This document shows, in pieces, positions 1 through 7,985 of a stretch of 57,993 nt of DNA. This DNA is from DSCS01 sp035391585. Lineage in GTDB: Bacteria > Macinerneyibacteriota > Macinerneyibacteria > Macinerneyibacteriales > DSCS01. The notes under the pieces were generated by a model that was not told where the DNA came from, ran no database searches, and saw only the letters and a program-made list of their open reading frames with translations. Made by a program: the position numbers and the translations under genes. Position 1 is the first letter of the stretch. Each line of letters begins with the position of its first letter. The stretch is taken from NCBI GenBank assembly GCA_964574875.1, contig CAZNOX010000011.1, positions 1 to 57,993 of the forward strand, read 5' to 3'.

Positions 1-215
1 TTTTCCCCGAAGTGATCCGGCTCATCTACAATAACCTCCTGGATGACCAGAATTCTATTTCCACCTCCTACATCCAGAGGAAGTTCAGTATCGGATACAA
101 CCGCGCAGCCCGGATCATCGAGACCCTGGCCGATGAAGGCATCATCGACACCGAGGGGGGCTCCAAAGGGCGCCAGATCCTCGTGGATGTGGAAACGCTG
201 AAGGATTATATATGA
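1..215 (+). CDS. ftsK: DNA translocase FtsK, C-terminal gamma domain (5' truncated)
   Basis: This is the 3' end of a gene that begins upstream of the window; the open frame runs in from base 3 with no need for the internal GTG at 12. The visible 70 residues form a winged-helix domain with the phrase FSIGYNRAARIIETLADEGI, which closely matches the gamma domain of FtsK/SpoIIIE that reads polar KOPS/SRS sequences and contacts XerD during chromosome segregation at the division septum. The motor and membrane parts lie outside. It ends in an ATGA overlap with lolA. The same ftsK-lolA order is known in enterobacteria, which supports both calls. Confidence 0.9.
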   Translation, partial: FPEVIRLIYNNLLDDQNSISTSYIQRKFSIGYNRAARIIETLADEGIIDTEGGSKGRQILVDVETLKDYI

Positions 216-817
216 AAAAGACTCTTTTCAGGATTTTAACTGGGGCTCTTCTCCTGGGCGCTTTTGCATCAGAAGCCTCCGGCGATGCCCTGGACAATTT
301 TATCGGTTCTCTCAAGGAGAACCCCACCATACGCGCGGCATTCACACAGAGAACCTATTCCACCCTGGGCGAGCTTCAGGGGGAGATGACAGGCGTCCTC
401 TGGTTCAGGCCCGACAAGGAGTTCCGCGTGGAGTACACCTCGCCCCTGAGAGAGGTGATCATCACCAATCAAAAAGGATTTGTGGATTATATCCCCGAAG
501 ATGACGAGCTCATCGAAGGGGGGCTGGATGATTTTATCTTCATCTCGCCCTTTGCCATCTTGAAAGAGGCGCGTACGCTTTTCACCGTGGACAAAAAAGG
601 GGAGACAGCCTATGTCCTCACCTCCAAAGGGGAAGAGACAGGGGATATCGAAAAGATCTCCCTCACCTTTGACGGACACAGGAAGCCGCAGAAGATCAGT
701 GTGAATTTTTACAGCGGGAGTATCGTCTACTACTCCTTTTCAAGCTTTGAACATATCCCCTACAGAGCTGGCTTTTTCGACCTGGGCTCCTATTCCAACT
801 TTCTGGCAAAGCCGTGA
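212..817 (+). CDS. lolA: Outer-membrane lipoprotein carrier protein LolA-like
   Basis: A 201-residue periplasmic protein with a signal peptide (charged MKK, hydrophobic core to about residue 18, cleavage near ASG at 22-24). The mature part starts with a helix followed by strands containing AAFTQRTYS and GVLWFRPDKEFRVEYTSP, the usual LolA pattern of a hydrophobic beta-sheet cradle that carries lipoproteins from the LolCDE complex to the outer membrane. Length is normal for the family. The start codon overlaps the ftsK stop (ATGA), indicating coupling, and the ftsK-lolA neighbourhood is conserved in distant bacteria. LolB was not seen; many non-proteobacteria lack it. Sequence identity to the classical family is modest, so a LolA-fold relative is the alternative. 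Confidence 0.82.
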   Translation: MKKTLFRILTGALLLGAFASEASGDALDNFIGSLKENPTIRAAFTQRTYSTLGELQGEMTGVLWFRPDKEFRVEYTSPLREVIITNQKGFVDYIPEDDELIEGGLDDFIFISPFAILKEARTLFTVDKKGETAYVLTSKGEETGDIEKISLTFDGHRKPQKISVNFYSGSIVYYSFSSFEHIPYRAGFFDLGSYSNFLAKP

Positions 818-2106
818 TGACGTTCCATATTGTCACACTGGGATGCGATAAAAACCTCGTCGATTCGGAAGAGATCGCCGGACGCCTCAAAAAGGCCGGT
901 GCAAAACCGGTCTCCCGGTGGGATGATGCGGACCTTCTTCTCATCAACACCTGCGCTTTTATCGATGCCGCCAAAGAAGAGAGTATCGAGACCATCCTGG
1001 AATATGCCGAACTTCGCAAAGAGCGCGGCCTGAAGATGCGCATCGCCGTGATCGGATGCCTTCCTGAACTTCACCGGGAGGAGCTCGCCCGCGAGATCCC
1101 CGAAGTGGAGGAGTGGATCACCCCCGCAGGATACCGGGAGATCCATAAGCTTGTGAGGAGCGAACCCGTCCCCGAAGAGAAGGGGACAAAAGGCTTCATC
1201 GGCCCCTTTAGGCACCGCCTTCCCCTGGATAAGGCCCATTACCGCTATCTCAAGATCTCAGACGGATGCAGCCTGCCCTGCAGCTACTGCACCATTCCGA
1301 AGATCCGGGGGACTCTGCAGAGCCGTCTGCTTCCCGATATCAAAGAGGAGCTGGATGAGCTGGCAAAAGACAGCAGGATCCGGGAACTGATCCTTGTCTC
1401 CCAGAGCACTTCCTTCTACGGGAAAGACAACGGCTCTTCGCTGAAAGAGCTTCTGGTGCTTCTGGGACGCTATGACTTCCCCTGGAAGAGGCTGCTTTAC
1501 CTGGATATCCGGGGGATCGACGAGGATTTTCTCAAGGCTGTGGCCGACAACGGGATCCTTCCGTATTTTGATATTCCCCTCCAGCATGCCAACGACCATG
1601 TGCTCAGCGCCATGAAGCGCGGCTACACGCAGAAGGAGGTCCTCGCCAAACTTGACCTGATCAAAAAGACTTTCAGCGATGCCGTTCTCCGGACAACCTT
1701 CATCGTCGGGTTCCCCGCCGAGGACGAGGCCCGTTTCAGGGACCTGGCCGCTTTTGTGGAGAGGGGTTATTTCGACAAGATGGGGGCTTTTGCCTACTCC
1801 CGCCAGGAGCTGAGCCCCGGGGCTTCCCTGGGAGACCCGGTGGCAGAAGAGATCAAGGAAGAACGCGTGGAGGAGATCATGACGCTCCAGCGCGGGATCA
1901 GCACAGAGAAGATGGCCGCCTTTGTGGGGCAGGAGTTTGACTGCCTGGTGGACTACACCGGAGAAGAGGGGCGGATCTGGCGGGATGCCCCGGATGTTGA
2001 CGGAGTCGTCTTTTTCAATAATAATAGAGCCCTGGAAGGTGAACTGGTTCCGGTGCGGATCACCGGAAGTTATGAATATGACCTGGAAGGAGAGATCACG
2101 TTATGA
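817..2106 (+). CDS. rimO: Ribosomal protein S12 methylthiotransferase RimO
   Basis: Radical SAM methylthiotransferase that adds a methylthio group to an aspartate of ribosomal protein S12. The three domains are visible: the N-terminal MTTase domain with cysteines at about 10, 46 and 81 (TLGCDKNLVDSE, NTCAFI, VIGCLPE) for one 4Fe-4S cluster; the radical SAM core with CSLPCSYC near 151-158 for the second cluster; and a C-terminal TRAM domain ending in GEITL. The opening GCDKNLVDSE is the RimO form rather than the MiaB form. I place the start at ATG 817, which overlaps the lolA TGA; an in-frame GTG at 814 would add one residue. The stop overlaps pgsA (ATGA). Confidence 0.93.
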   Translation: MTFHIVTLGCDKNLVDSEEIAGRLKKAGAKPVSRWDDADLLLINTCAFIDAAKEESIETILEYAELRKERGLKMRIAVIGCLPELHREELAREIPEVEEWITPAGYREIHKLVRSEPVPEEKGTKGFIGPFRHRLPLDKAHYRYLKISDGCSLPCSYCTIPKIRGTLQSRLLPDIKEELDELAKDSRIRELILVSQSTSFYGKDNGSSLKELLVLLGRYDFPWKRLLYLDIRGIDEDFLKAVADNGILPYFDIPLQHANDHVLSAMKRGYTQKEVLAKLDLIKKTFSDAVLRTTFIVGFPAEDEARFRDLAAFVERGYFDKMGAFAYSRQELSPGASLGDPVAEEIKEERVEEIMTLQRGISTEKMAAFVGQEFDCLVDYTGEEGRIWRDAPDVDGVVFFNNNRALEGELVPVRITGSYEYDLEGEITL

Positions 2107-3107
2107 AACGGCTACCTAACATCCTGACCCTTATGCGGATCATCCTGGTCCCGGCCTTTATCTGGTTTTTTGCCCGGGTGAACACCGACAGGACCTCCGG
2201 CTTCATCGGCCTGGGCCTTTTTGTCTTCATGTCCCTCACCGACTTTTTCGACGGATTCCTGGCCCGGAAATACCAATGGGTGAGCGATTTCGGAAAGATC
2301 TGGGACCCCTTTGCCGATAAGCTTCTCGTCTATTCGGCCCTGTTTCTCCTCGTCTGGCTTGGCCGCTTTCCCCTCTGGGCCGTCCTGGTCCTCCTGGTGC
2401 GGGAAGTCTATGTGACCCTGCACAGGGATGCCGCTTTACGCAAAAAAGTGGTCATCGCCGCAGTCTGGAGCGGAAAGATCAAGACCGTGGTCCAGCTCTC
2501 GGCTATCATCGCGGCCATGCTCAATATCCTCACGCGTGACAGCCTGAGGAATTTGGATCTTCTGCTTCTCTATGCGGCCCTGGTCCTCACCGTCTACTCG
2601 GGGATCGACTTTTTCATCAAAAACCGCAAAATCGTCACAGCAGGGGAGTTCTTCGATCAGACGAGCCGTTTTTTCCTTTCGCTCTTCTATCTCGGAAACA
2701 TCAGGCCGGCTCCCGGGACATGGGGAAGCCTGGCAGCGGTGATCCTCTGGTTTTTCTGGGGGGTCTTCCATACAAACGTCCTCATCTGGATGCTTCCGGC
2801 CCTCTTTATCGCCGGGCTCATCCTTTCCAACCGGTCCAAAGCCCTCTACGGAAGCGATGACGCCTCGCCCATCATCATGGACGAGTTTGTGGCTCAGTTC
2901 ATCCCGCTCTTTCTGGCGGGAAGGAACATCTGGCTTGTGGGGGCGTCCTTTCTCCTCTTCCGGCTCTTTGATATCTGGAAACCTTTCCCGGTCTCTGTCT
3001 TCGACAGGATGAAAAACGGGGCGGGGATCATGCTGGATGACATCGTTGCTGCAGTGATGTCAGGAGCCCTTGTCTTTGCCCTGATCCAGGTGTTAAATTT
3101 TGGCTAA
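2103..3107 (+). CDS. pgsA: CDP-diacylglycerol-glycerol-3-phosphate phosphatidyltransferase fused to phosphatidylglycerophosphatase A
   Basis: A 334-residue membrane protein that joins two consecutive steps of phosphatidylglycerol synthesis. Residues 1-175 are PgsA: the CDP-alcohol phosphotransferase motif D50-G51, A54-R55, G64, D68, D72 is complete and lies between hydrophobic segments. Residues about 187-334 are PgpA: RPAPGTWGSLAA (201-212), the acidic MDEFVAQF (259-266) and FRLFDIWKPFP (286-296) with GAGIMLDDI are the family signatures. The product of the first half (PG-phosphate) is the substrate of the second. These are normally two genes; a continuous reading frame without overlap or stop shows a true fusion here. 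Translationally coupled to rimO by an ATGA overlap. Confidence 0.9.
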   Translation: MKRLPNILTLMRIILVPAFIWFFARVNTDRTSGFIGLGLFVFMSLTDFFDGFLARKYQWVSDFGKIWDPFADKLLVYSALFLLVWLGRFPLWAVLVLLVREVYVTLHRDAALRKKVVIAAVWSGKIKTVVQLSAIIAAMLNILTRDSLRNLDLLLLYAALVLTVYSGIDFFIKNRKIVTAGEFFDQTSRFFLSLFYLGNIRPAPGTWGSLAAVILWFFWGVFHTNVLIWMLPALFIAGLILSNRSKALYGSDDASPIIMDEFVAQFIPLFLAGRNIWLVGASFLLFRLFDIWKPFPVSVFDRMKNGAGIMLDDIVAAVMSGALVFALIQVLNFG

Positions 3108-3114
3108 AGTCCCC

Positions 3115-3142
3115 TTGATAAAAAAAGGAGTGTTGCTATACT
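3115..3142 (+). promoter_or_regulatory. Sigma70-type promoter for the LPP20-like gene
   Basis: TTGATA (3115-3120) and TATACT (3137-3142) are separated by 16 nt, followed by a strong ribosome site AAGGAGGT ending 4-5 nt before the ATG at 3174. It begins right after the pgsA-pgpA stop, so a new transcription unit starts here. Confidence 0.75.
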
Positions 3143-3173
3143 TGTAAAAATTGGTGGAACCAAGGAGGTCGAT

Positions 3174-3995
3174 ATGAAAAGAGGATTGATCATAATGCTC
3201 GTGCTTCTGTGCGGCATTACGTTGCTTTCTGCCCAGGAAGACAACATGATTCAACAGCTGGACAAGGGCGAAATAGATTGGACGGAGCTTGTCATCAGAT
3301 CTGTGGGCATCGGAGCCCCCAACCCCAATCTCCCCGCAGCAGCCCAGAGACCTGCTGCAAAAAGAGCGGCTTTACAGGATGCCCAGCGAAACCTGCTGGA
3401 AGTCATGCAGGGTGTCCATGTGACATCAGAGACCACGGTGGAGAATTTCATGCTCAAGGATGATGTCATCAAATCCAAAGTGGAAGGGATCCTGAGAGGG
3501 TACAAGGAAGAGAAGATCAAATATATGTCTGACGGAACCATTGAGGTGGTCCTGAGCATCGCCATCACCGGCGACCTGGCCAAACTCATGCTTCCCCTTT
3601 ATGACACCCCCAAAGATGTCCCCAAGGTCGGGGAAGGCGTGACATCATCAGCTGATGCCGCCTATACGGGGATCATCATCGATGCACGGGACTACACACT
3701 GCTTCCCTGCATGTCCCCCCGTGTCTACACAGAGGACAACACCACGATCTATGACGCCTCATACGTCGATCCCGATTATGCGGTGAAGATGGGTGTCGTG
3801 GGTTATGCCAAGAACCTGGATATGGCCAAAGCCGACGAGCGCGTCAAGGGGAATCCCCTGGTGGTCAAAGCCACAGGCGTAGCGGACAACAGTATGGATC
3901 TCTACATCTCCGGTGCTGATGCCGCCAAGATCACCAATGACGCCAATCTGCTGGACCAGATCAAACGCTGCAAAGTGATTCTTTTGCTTCAATAG
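3174..3995 (+). CDS. Secreted LPP20-family-like envelope protein
   Basis: A 273-residue protein with a signal peptide (MKRGLIIMLVLLCGITLLSA, cleavage after residue 20); there is no lipobox cysteine. After the signal, the segment AAKRAALQDAQRNLLEVMQGVHV with following strand and helix resembles the LPP20 family, whose members carry alanine-rich helices of this type and sit in the envelope. The second half (from about residue 150) has the phrase YTGIIIDARDYTLLPCMSPRV, reminiscent of lipoproteins found beside LPP20 proteins in other anaerobes. No catalytic motif is visible. It is followed 12 nt later by the TPR/SLH lipoprotein gene and shares its terminator, so the two are probably made together. 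Function unknown. Confidence 0.6.
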   Translation: MKRGLIIMLVLLCGITLLSAQEDNMIQQLDKGEIDWTELVIRSVGIGAPNPNLPAAAQRPAAKRAALQDAQRNLLEVMQGVHVTSETTVENFMLKDDVIKSKVEGILRGYKEEKIKYMSDGTIEVVLSIAITGDLAKLMLPLYDTPKDVPKVGEGVTSSADAAYTGIIIDARDYTLLPCMSPRVYTEDNTTIYDASYVDPDYAVKMGVVGYAKNLDMAKADERVKGNPLVVKATGVADNSMDLYISGADAAKITNDANLLDQIKRCKVILLLQ

Positions 3996-4007
3996 GAAGG
4001 ACGGGGG

Positions 4008-5108
4008 ATGAACATGAAACGTTTATTTGCTGTCGTTGTTCTGCTTGCTGTGATCCTTCTGGCCGGATGCGGCCCCGAAAGGAAACAGGAAAGCATCATG
4101 GATACGCCTGAGTCCCATTATAAAGAGGGGATGAAGTATATCGATGCCGGTGAATGGGAAAAAGCCTTCAACGAGTTCAACCTGGCCAAGAGCCTGGATC
4201 CCAAATATGCCCCGGCTTATGAAGGGATGGCCTACGCCTACCTCGGGGAAGAGAAGTACAAACCTGCCCTCAAGATGGCTGAAGAGTGCGTCTCCAAAGA
4301 CTCCAAGTACTGGCCCGGCTATATCGTCATGGGGAAAGTCTCCCTGGGCATGAATGAGCCCAAAGACGCTTTGAAAGCCTTTATGAAGGCCTATAAGCTC
4401 AATGAGAACTCTGAAGTGACCACACGTATGGTGGGTTATGCCCAATACCGCCTGGGTGAATATGAAGAAGCCCGGAACTGGTACACCAACGCCCTGAACA
4501 TCAAGGCCAATGATTCCCAGACCATGAAATACCTCAACGAGCTGAACGAGATGCAGATGGCTGTGGCCGGTATGGGAAAAGCCGCCCGGCGTATCGCCAT
4601 GAGCCCCGCCATCACAAGGGCCGACGCTGCTGCGCTCTTTGTGGATGAGATCAATGTGGAAGACCTCTTCAAAGAGGACGAAAAGCAGGGATTTCAGGAG
4701 TACGGATCAGGAAACGCTCCCCAAGAAGAGTTTACCCTTCCTGATGTGAGCCCCGATTACTGGGCCTACTCCTTTATTTCCAAAGTCGTGGAAGGGGGCA
4801 TCATCGACCTCTATCCCGACGGGATGTATCATCCGGATCGGGCCATCACCAAGGCCGATTTCGCTGTCTTCATCTCACGGATCATTATGAAGATCGCCGA
4901 TGATCCCAAAATGGCTACGCAGTTCATCGGAACACCGTCACCCTTTTCCGATGTCCCCGGAAGCCATTTCGCCTTCAATGCCGTCATGATCTGCACCAGC
5001 CGCGGAATCCTGGAGACCAATATCACCGGAACCTTCGGGATCGATGAGAAAGTGCCCGGGCGGAAAGCCATCATGGCCATTAAAAAGCTCAAGATGATCC
5101 TCAAATAA
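4008..5108 (+). CDS. Lipoprotein with TPR repeats and C-terminal SLH domains
   Basis: A 366-residue predicted lipoprotein: lipobox LAGC with Cys21. Residues about 30-180 contain at least four TPR-like units (for example AYEGMAYAYLGEEKYKPAL and MVGYAQYRLGEYEEARNWY), a protein-binding scaffold. The C-terminal part has two S-layer-homology segments: LPDVSPDYWAYSFISKVVE with a following PDGMYHPDRAITKADFAVF, and FSDVPGSHFAFNAVMICTSR with TGTFGIDEKVPGRKAIM. SLH domains bind peptidoglycan-linked polymers, so this may tether membrane and wall. Either ATG 4008 or ATG 4014 may start it; an AGGAAGGA lies upstream. It is followed by a strong terminator, closing a two-gene unit. Confidence 0.78.
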   Translation: MNMKRLFAVVVLLAVILLAGCGPERKQESIMDTPESHYKEGMKYIDAGEWEKAFNEFNLAKSLDPKYAPAYEGMAYAYLGEEKYKPALKMAEECVSKDSKYWPGYIVMGKVSLGMNEPKDALKAFMKAYKLNENSEVTTRMVGYAQYRLGEYEEARNWYTNALNIKANDSQTMKYLNELNEMQMAVAGMGKAARRIAMSPAITRADAAALFVDEINVEDLFKEDEKQGFQEYGSGNAPQEEFTLPDVSPDYWAYSFISKVVEGGIIDLYPDGMYHPDRAITKADFAVFISRIIMKIADDPKMATQFIGTPSPFSDVPGSHFAFNAVMICTSRGILETNITGTFGIDEKVPGRKAIMAIKKLKMILK

Positions 5109-5117
5109 GACCCTTGA

Positions 5118-5147
5118 GGGGCCGCGCAATGCGGCCCCTTTTTTTTT
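5118..5147 (+). terminator. Rho-independent terminator
   Basis: GGGGCCGC (5118-5125) and GCGGCCCC (5131-5138) form a perfect 8-bp stem with a 5-nt loop, followed by nine T (5139-5147). It lies 10 nt after the SLH lipoprotein stop. Confidence 0.95.
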
Positions 5148-5155
5148 ATCTCCCC

Positions 5156-5185
5156 TGGTGAAATTCTCTTATTCTGTGCTACACT
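5156..5185 (+). promoter_or_regulatory. Probable promoter of the aroE-aroK fusion, abutting the start codon
   Basis: The extended -10 TGCTACACT (box TACACT 5180-5185) lies only 5 nt before ATG 5191. The -35 is weak (TGGTGA at 5156-5161, 18-nt spacing). Transcription would start at or just after the ATG, so the mRNA would be leaderless. Confidence 0.5.
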
Positions 5186-5190
5186 GGTGT

Positions 5191-6489
5191 ATGGACGACT
5201 TTAAGAAAAAAAAAGGGTTTTACGGCGTGGCCGGCTGCCCTGTGCTCCATTCCAAAAGCCCCGAGCTGTTCTCTCTCTTTTCAGGGGAAAAGGGCCTTTA
5301 CGGGCGAGTTTCCATAGCAAACGAAGCAGAACTCCGCACGATCCTTACTCATTTCCCCTTAACGGGTCTCAATGTCACCAGCCCTCTCAAAGAAGCCGCC
5401 CTGAGGCTGGCGGATGAATGTGACGAAACGGCTCGGATCATCGGAGCTGCCAACTGCCTGGTGAACGAAAAGGGGCGCTGGAAAGCGTTCAACACCGATT
5501 ATACCGCTGTGCGGGCGCTCATCAGACAAAGCGCCGTTCCCACGGGAAGTCCGGTCCTGGTGGCCGGAGCCGGAGGAGCCGGGAAAGCGGCTTTAGCAGC
5601 TGCGCTTCACGAAGGGATGGACGTTGCCCTCACCAACAGGTCACGTTTACGCGGAAAAGAGGCCGCAGTAAGGATGAATGTGCCCCTGGAAAGCATGAAA
5701 TCCTCCTGGGAGAGGTACACGCTACTCATCTCGGCTCTCCCCGGAGAGGCTGATCCCCTGGCTTTTCACCCGGAATTTCACGGAAAGATCATCGACGCAG
5801 CCTATCCCCGCTCTAAAACCACGCTCAGAGGCCTCAAAAGGGGCCTAGAAACCTTTTGCGGGGAAGAATGGCTGATGGAGCAGGGGAGGTCTTCCTACGC
5901 CCTCATGACCCGTTCAGAGCCTGTGGAGATATCCTGGAAACAAGTGGTGGATTCCGCTGAAAAACGCTTGTCCCCCCTTGTCCTCACGGGATTTACGGGA
6001 TGCGGGAAGACATCGGCGGCCCGGCAATATGAACAAGGGGGGCTCACAGTCTTTTCCACCGACGACGAGTTGGAAACGAGGGCAGGGACAAGCTGCCATG
6101 AGGCCTTTTTACGCCTGGGAGAGGAGGGGTTCCGCGCTCTGGAAAAGGCCATCGTCTGCCAAGAGTCCCTCTTTTCCTCTGATGTCATCGATTCAGGAGG
6201 CGGGCTCTGGCTGGATCCTGAAAACAGGGGCCGGCTCCCCGGGGATGCTCTTGTGGCCTATCTCTGGACCACGTGCGAAACAGCCCTGTTGAGAGCTTCA
6301 GGACGCCCTCTTCTGCAGGGCAAAAGCAAAGAGGAGGCCTGCCGCCTTTATGAGAAGCGCATGGAACACTATTTTTCCCTCTCCGGGCTCATCATCCCGG
6401 CTGAACTCCTTACTCCGGAGGAGATCGCCCGGCGCATCGGCAGGGAACGGGCGTCTGTGACTCGGGGAGTGGATAAGATTGACGGTTGA
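5191..6489 (+). CDS. aroE: Shikimate dehydrogenase-shikimate kinase fusion (AroE-AroK)
   Basis: A 432-residue cytoplasmic fusion of two consecutive shikimate-pathway enzymes. Residues 1-255 are AroE: VLHSKSP (19-24) binds shikimate, K67 in NVTSPLK and D103 in NTD are the catalytic pair, and GAGGAGKA (126-133) is the NADP fingerprint. Residues about 260-432 are AroK: Walker A GFTGCGKTS (267-275), then STDDELE (289-295), the acidic shikimate-binding element, and SGGGLWL further on. I choose ATG 5191 because the AroE fold begins immediately after it; an in-frame GTG at 5158 overlaps the promoter. The upstream -10 sits 5 nt before this ATG, suggesting a leaderless message. AroE and AroK are usually separate in bacteria. 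Confidence 0.9.
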   Translation: MDDFKKKKGFYGVAGCPVLHSKSPELFSLFSGEKGLYGRVSIANEAELRTILTHFPLTGLNVTSPLKEAALRLADECDETARIIGAANCLVNEKGRWKAFNTDYTAVRALIRQSAVPTGSPVLVAGAGGAGKAALAAALHEGMDVALTNRSRLRGKEAAVRMNVPLESMKSSWERYTLLISALPGEADPLAFHPEFHGKIIDAAYPRSKTTLRGLKRGLETFCGEEWLMEQGRSSYALMTRSEPVEISWKQVVDSAEKRLSPLVLTGFTGCGKTSAARQYEQGGLTVFSTDDELETRAGTSCHEAFLRLGEEGFRALEKAIVCQESLFSSDVIDSGGGLWLDPENRGRLPGDALVAYLWTTCETALLRASGRPLLQGKSKEEACRLYEKRMEHYFSLSGLIIPAELLTPEEIARRIGRERASVTRGVDKIDG

Positions 6490-6513
6490 CTTTTTTCAGG
6501 CGATGATTACACT
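6486..6513 (+). promoter_or_regulatory. Promoter for nadB-lptE-holA
   Basis: TTGACT (6486-6491), 16-nt spacer, TACACT (6508-6513). The -35 overlaps the stop codon of the aroE-aroK fusion. An AAGGTGG ribosome site (6521-6527) precedes ATG 6531. Confidence 0.7.
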
Positions 6514-6530
6514 TTTCTGTAAGGTGGATT

Positions 6531-7985
6531 ATGATATTTAAGACCGATTATCTCATCATCGGAAACGGCATTGCCGGCTCTCTTCTGGCCCTTGAGGTCG
6601 CGTCCCACGGNNNNNNNNNNNNNNNNNNNNNNNNNNNNNNNNNNNNNNNNNNNNNNNNNNNNNNNNNNNNNNNNNNNNNNNNNNNNNNNNNNNNNNNNNN
6701 NNNNNNNNNNTACAGGCTTTCCCGGGAAGGGGCCCATTCGGAGAACCGTATCCTCTTCTATAAAGACATCACCGGGCGGGAGATCCAGAGAAAACTGCTG
6801 AAGAAGGTGCGCGAGCATCCCAATATCATCTTCATGCCCTATCACTTCGCCATCGACCTCATCATGGAATATAAGATGAGATCGGTCAAATCAGACAGAA
6901 AACGCTGCTGGGGCGCCTATGTCTACAACAAACAGACAAATGAGGTCCTGGCCGTGGGCGCCCGGAAGACCTTTCTGGCGACGGGGGGCGCAGGCAAGAT
7001 CTACCTCTACACCTCCAATCCCGACACGGCCACGGGAGACGGCATCGCCATGGCTTACCGGGCCGGAGCGGTGATCAGGAACATGGAGTTTATGCAGTTT
7101 CACCCCACCACGCTCTACCATCCTTATGCCAAGAATTTCCTCATCTCCGAAGCTGTGCGGGGAGAGGGGGGGATCCTCAAGGATGAGAACGGCGAACCCT
7201 TCATGCACCGGTATCATCACCTGAAGTCCCTGGCTCCCCGGGATATCGTGGCCCGGGCCATGGATACCGAGATGAAACGGTCGGGCGCCGACCACCTCTA
7301 TCTGGATATTTCCATGAAACCCGGGGATTTCATCAGAGAGCGTTTTCCCAATATCTCCGGCAAGTGCCTGGAATACAACATCGATATCACCAAGGAGATG
7401 ATCCCCGTGGTCCCCGCCGCCCACTACACCTGCGGAGGGATCCGGGCGGGCATCAACGGGCAGACCGATATCGAAAACCTCTATGCCCTGGGCGAGACAG
7501 CCTGCACAGGCTTCCACGGAGCCAACCGCCTGGCCAGCAACTCTCTCCTGGAAGGGGGCGCAATGGCGCTGTTGGCTGCAGAGACGGTCCGCCGGGAGAA
7601 GAAGGGGCCGGCCGTGCCTGAACTCGACCCCTGGGAATCTCCCACGACCCCGAAACACGAAAATGTCTTCATCAATCACAACTGGGATGAGCTCCGGAGG
7701 ACCATGTGGAATTTTGTGGGGATCGTGCGCTCTGAAAAACGCCTGGATGCGGCCCTGAAGCGTGTCCTTCTCATCCGGGACGAGATCCGTGAGTTCTATT
7801 ACGCCAACCCCCTCTCGGTGAACCTCATCGAGATGCGCAATATCATCATCAACGCCCTGATCACCGTCCGTTCGGCTCAGTGGCGTAAAGAATCCAGGGG
7901 GATCCACTACATGATCGATTTCCCCGGGAAAAGCGAACATTTCCGGGACCGTTATACCGATTTTACAAAAAAGGAGTTGGAATGA
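6531..7985 (+). CDS. nadB: L-aspartate oxidase NadB (interrupted by assembly gap)
   Basis: Flavoprotein that oxidises L-aspartate to iminoaspartate, the first step of de novo NAD synthesis; fumarate or oxygen can serve as acceptor. Before the gap the FAD-binding start TDYLIIGNGIAGSLLAL is present; after it come YRLSREGAHSENRIL, LATGGAGKIYLYTSNP, EFMQFHPTTLY, VVPAAHYTCGGIRAG and GFHGANRLASNSLLEGG. The last phrase with LASNSLLE is the NadB form; succinate dehydrogenase/fumarate reductase subunits read LGGNSLLD. The 100-N run falls in the N-terminal third where about 85 residues are expected, so the true gap should be near 250 nt and the frame through the N run is not meaningful. Stop overlaps lptE (ATGA). 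Quinolinate synthase is not in the window. Confidence 0.88.
   Translation: MIFKTDYLIIGNGIAGSLLALEVASHXXXXXXXXXXXXXXXXXXXXXXXXXXXXXXXXXXYRLSREGAHSENRILFYKDITGREIQRKLLKKVREHPNIIFMPYHFAIDLIMEYKMRSVKSDRKRCWGAYVYNKQTNEVLAVGARKTFLATGGAGKIYLYTSNPDTATGDGIAMAYRAGAVIRNMEFMQFHPTTLYHPYAKNFLISEAVRGEGGILKDENGEPFMHRYHHLKSLAPRDIVARAMDTEMKRSGADHLYLDISMKPGDFIRERFPNISGKCLEYNIDITKEMIPVVPAAHYTCGGIRAGINGQTDIENLYALGETACTGFHGANRLASNSLLEGGAMALLAAETVRREKKGPAVPELDPWESPTTPKHENVFINHNWDELRRTMWNFVGIVRSEKRLDAALKRVLLIRDEIREFYYANPLSVNLIEMRNIIINALITVRSAQWRKESRGIHYMIDFPGKSEHFRDRYTDFTKKELE
6611..6710. other. Assembly gap (100 N) inside nadB
   Basis: Exactly 100 undetermined bases, the conventional placeholder for a gap of unknown size. 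The flanking halves belong to one gene, so the join is right, but the length is not (see nadB). Confidence 0.98.

Noticed and set aside
6611..6710. Low-complexity repeat
   Set aside because: It is a placeholder of undetermined bases, not sequence.
6891..7940. A 349-codon minus-strand open frame inside nadB
   Set aside because: It is the reverse reading of conserved NadB motifs; no signals of its own.
6531..7985. Fumarate reductase/succinate dehydrogenase flavoprotein
   Set aside because: The HGANRLASNSLLE form and the absence of an iron-sulfur subunit gene next to it fit NadB better.
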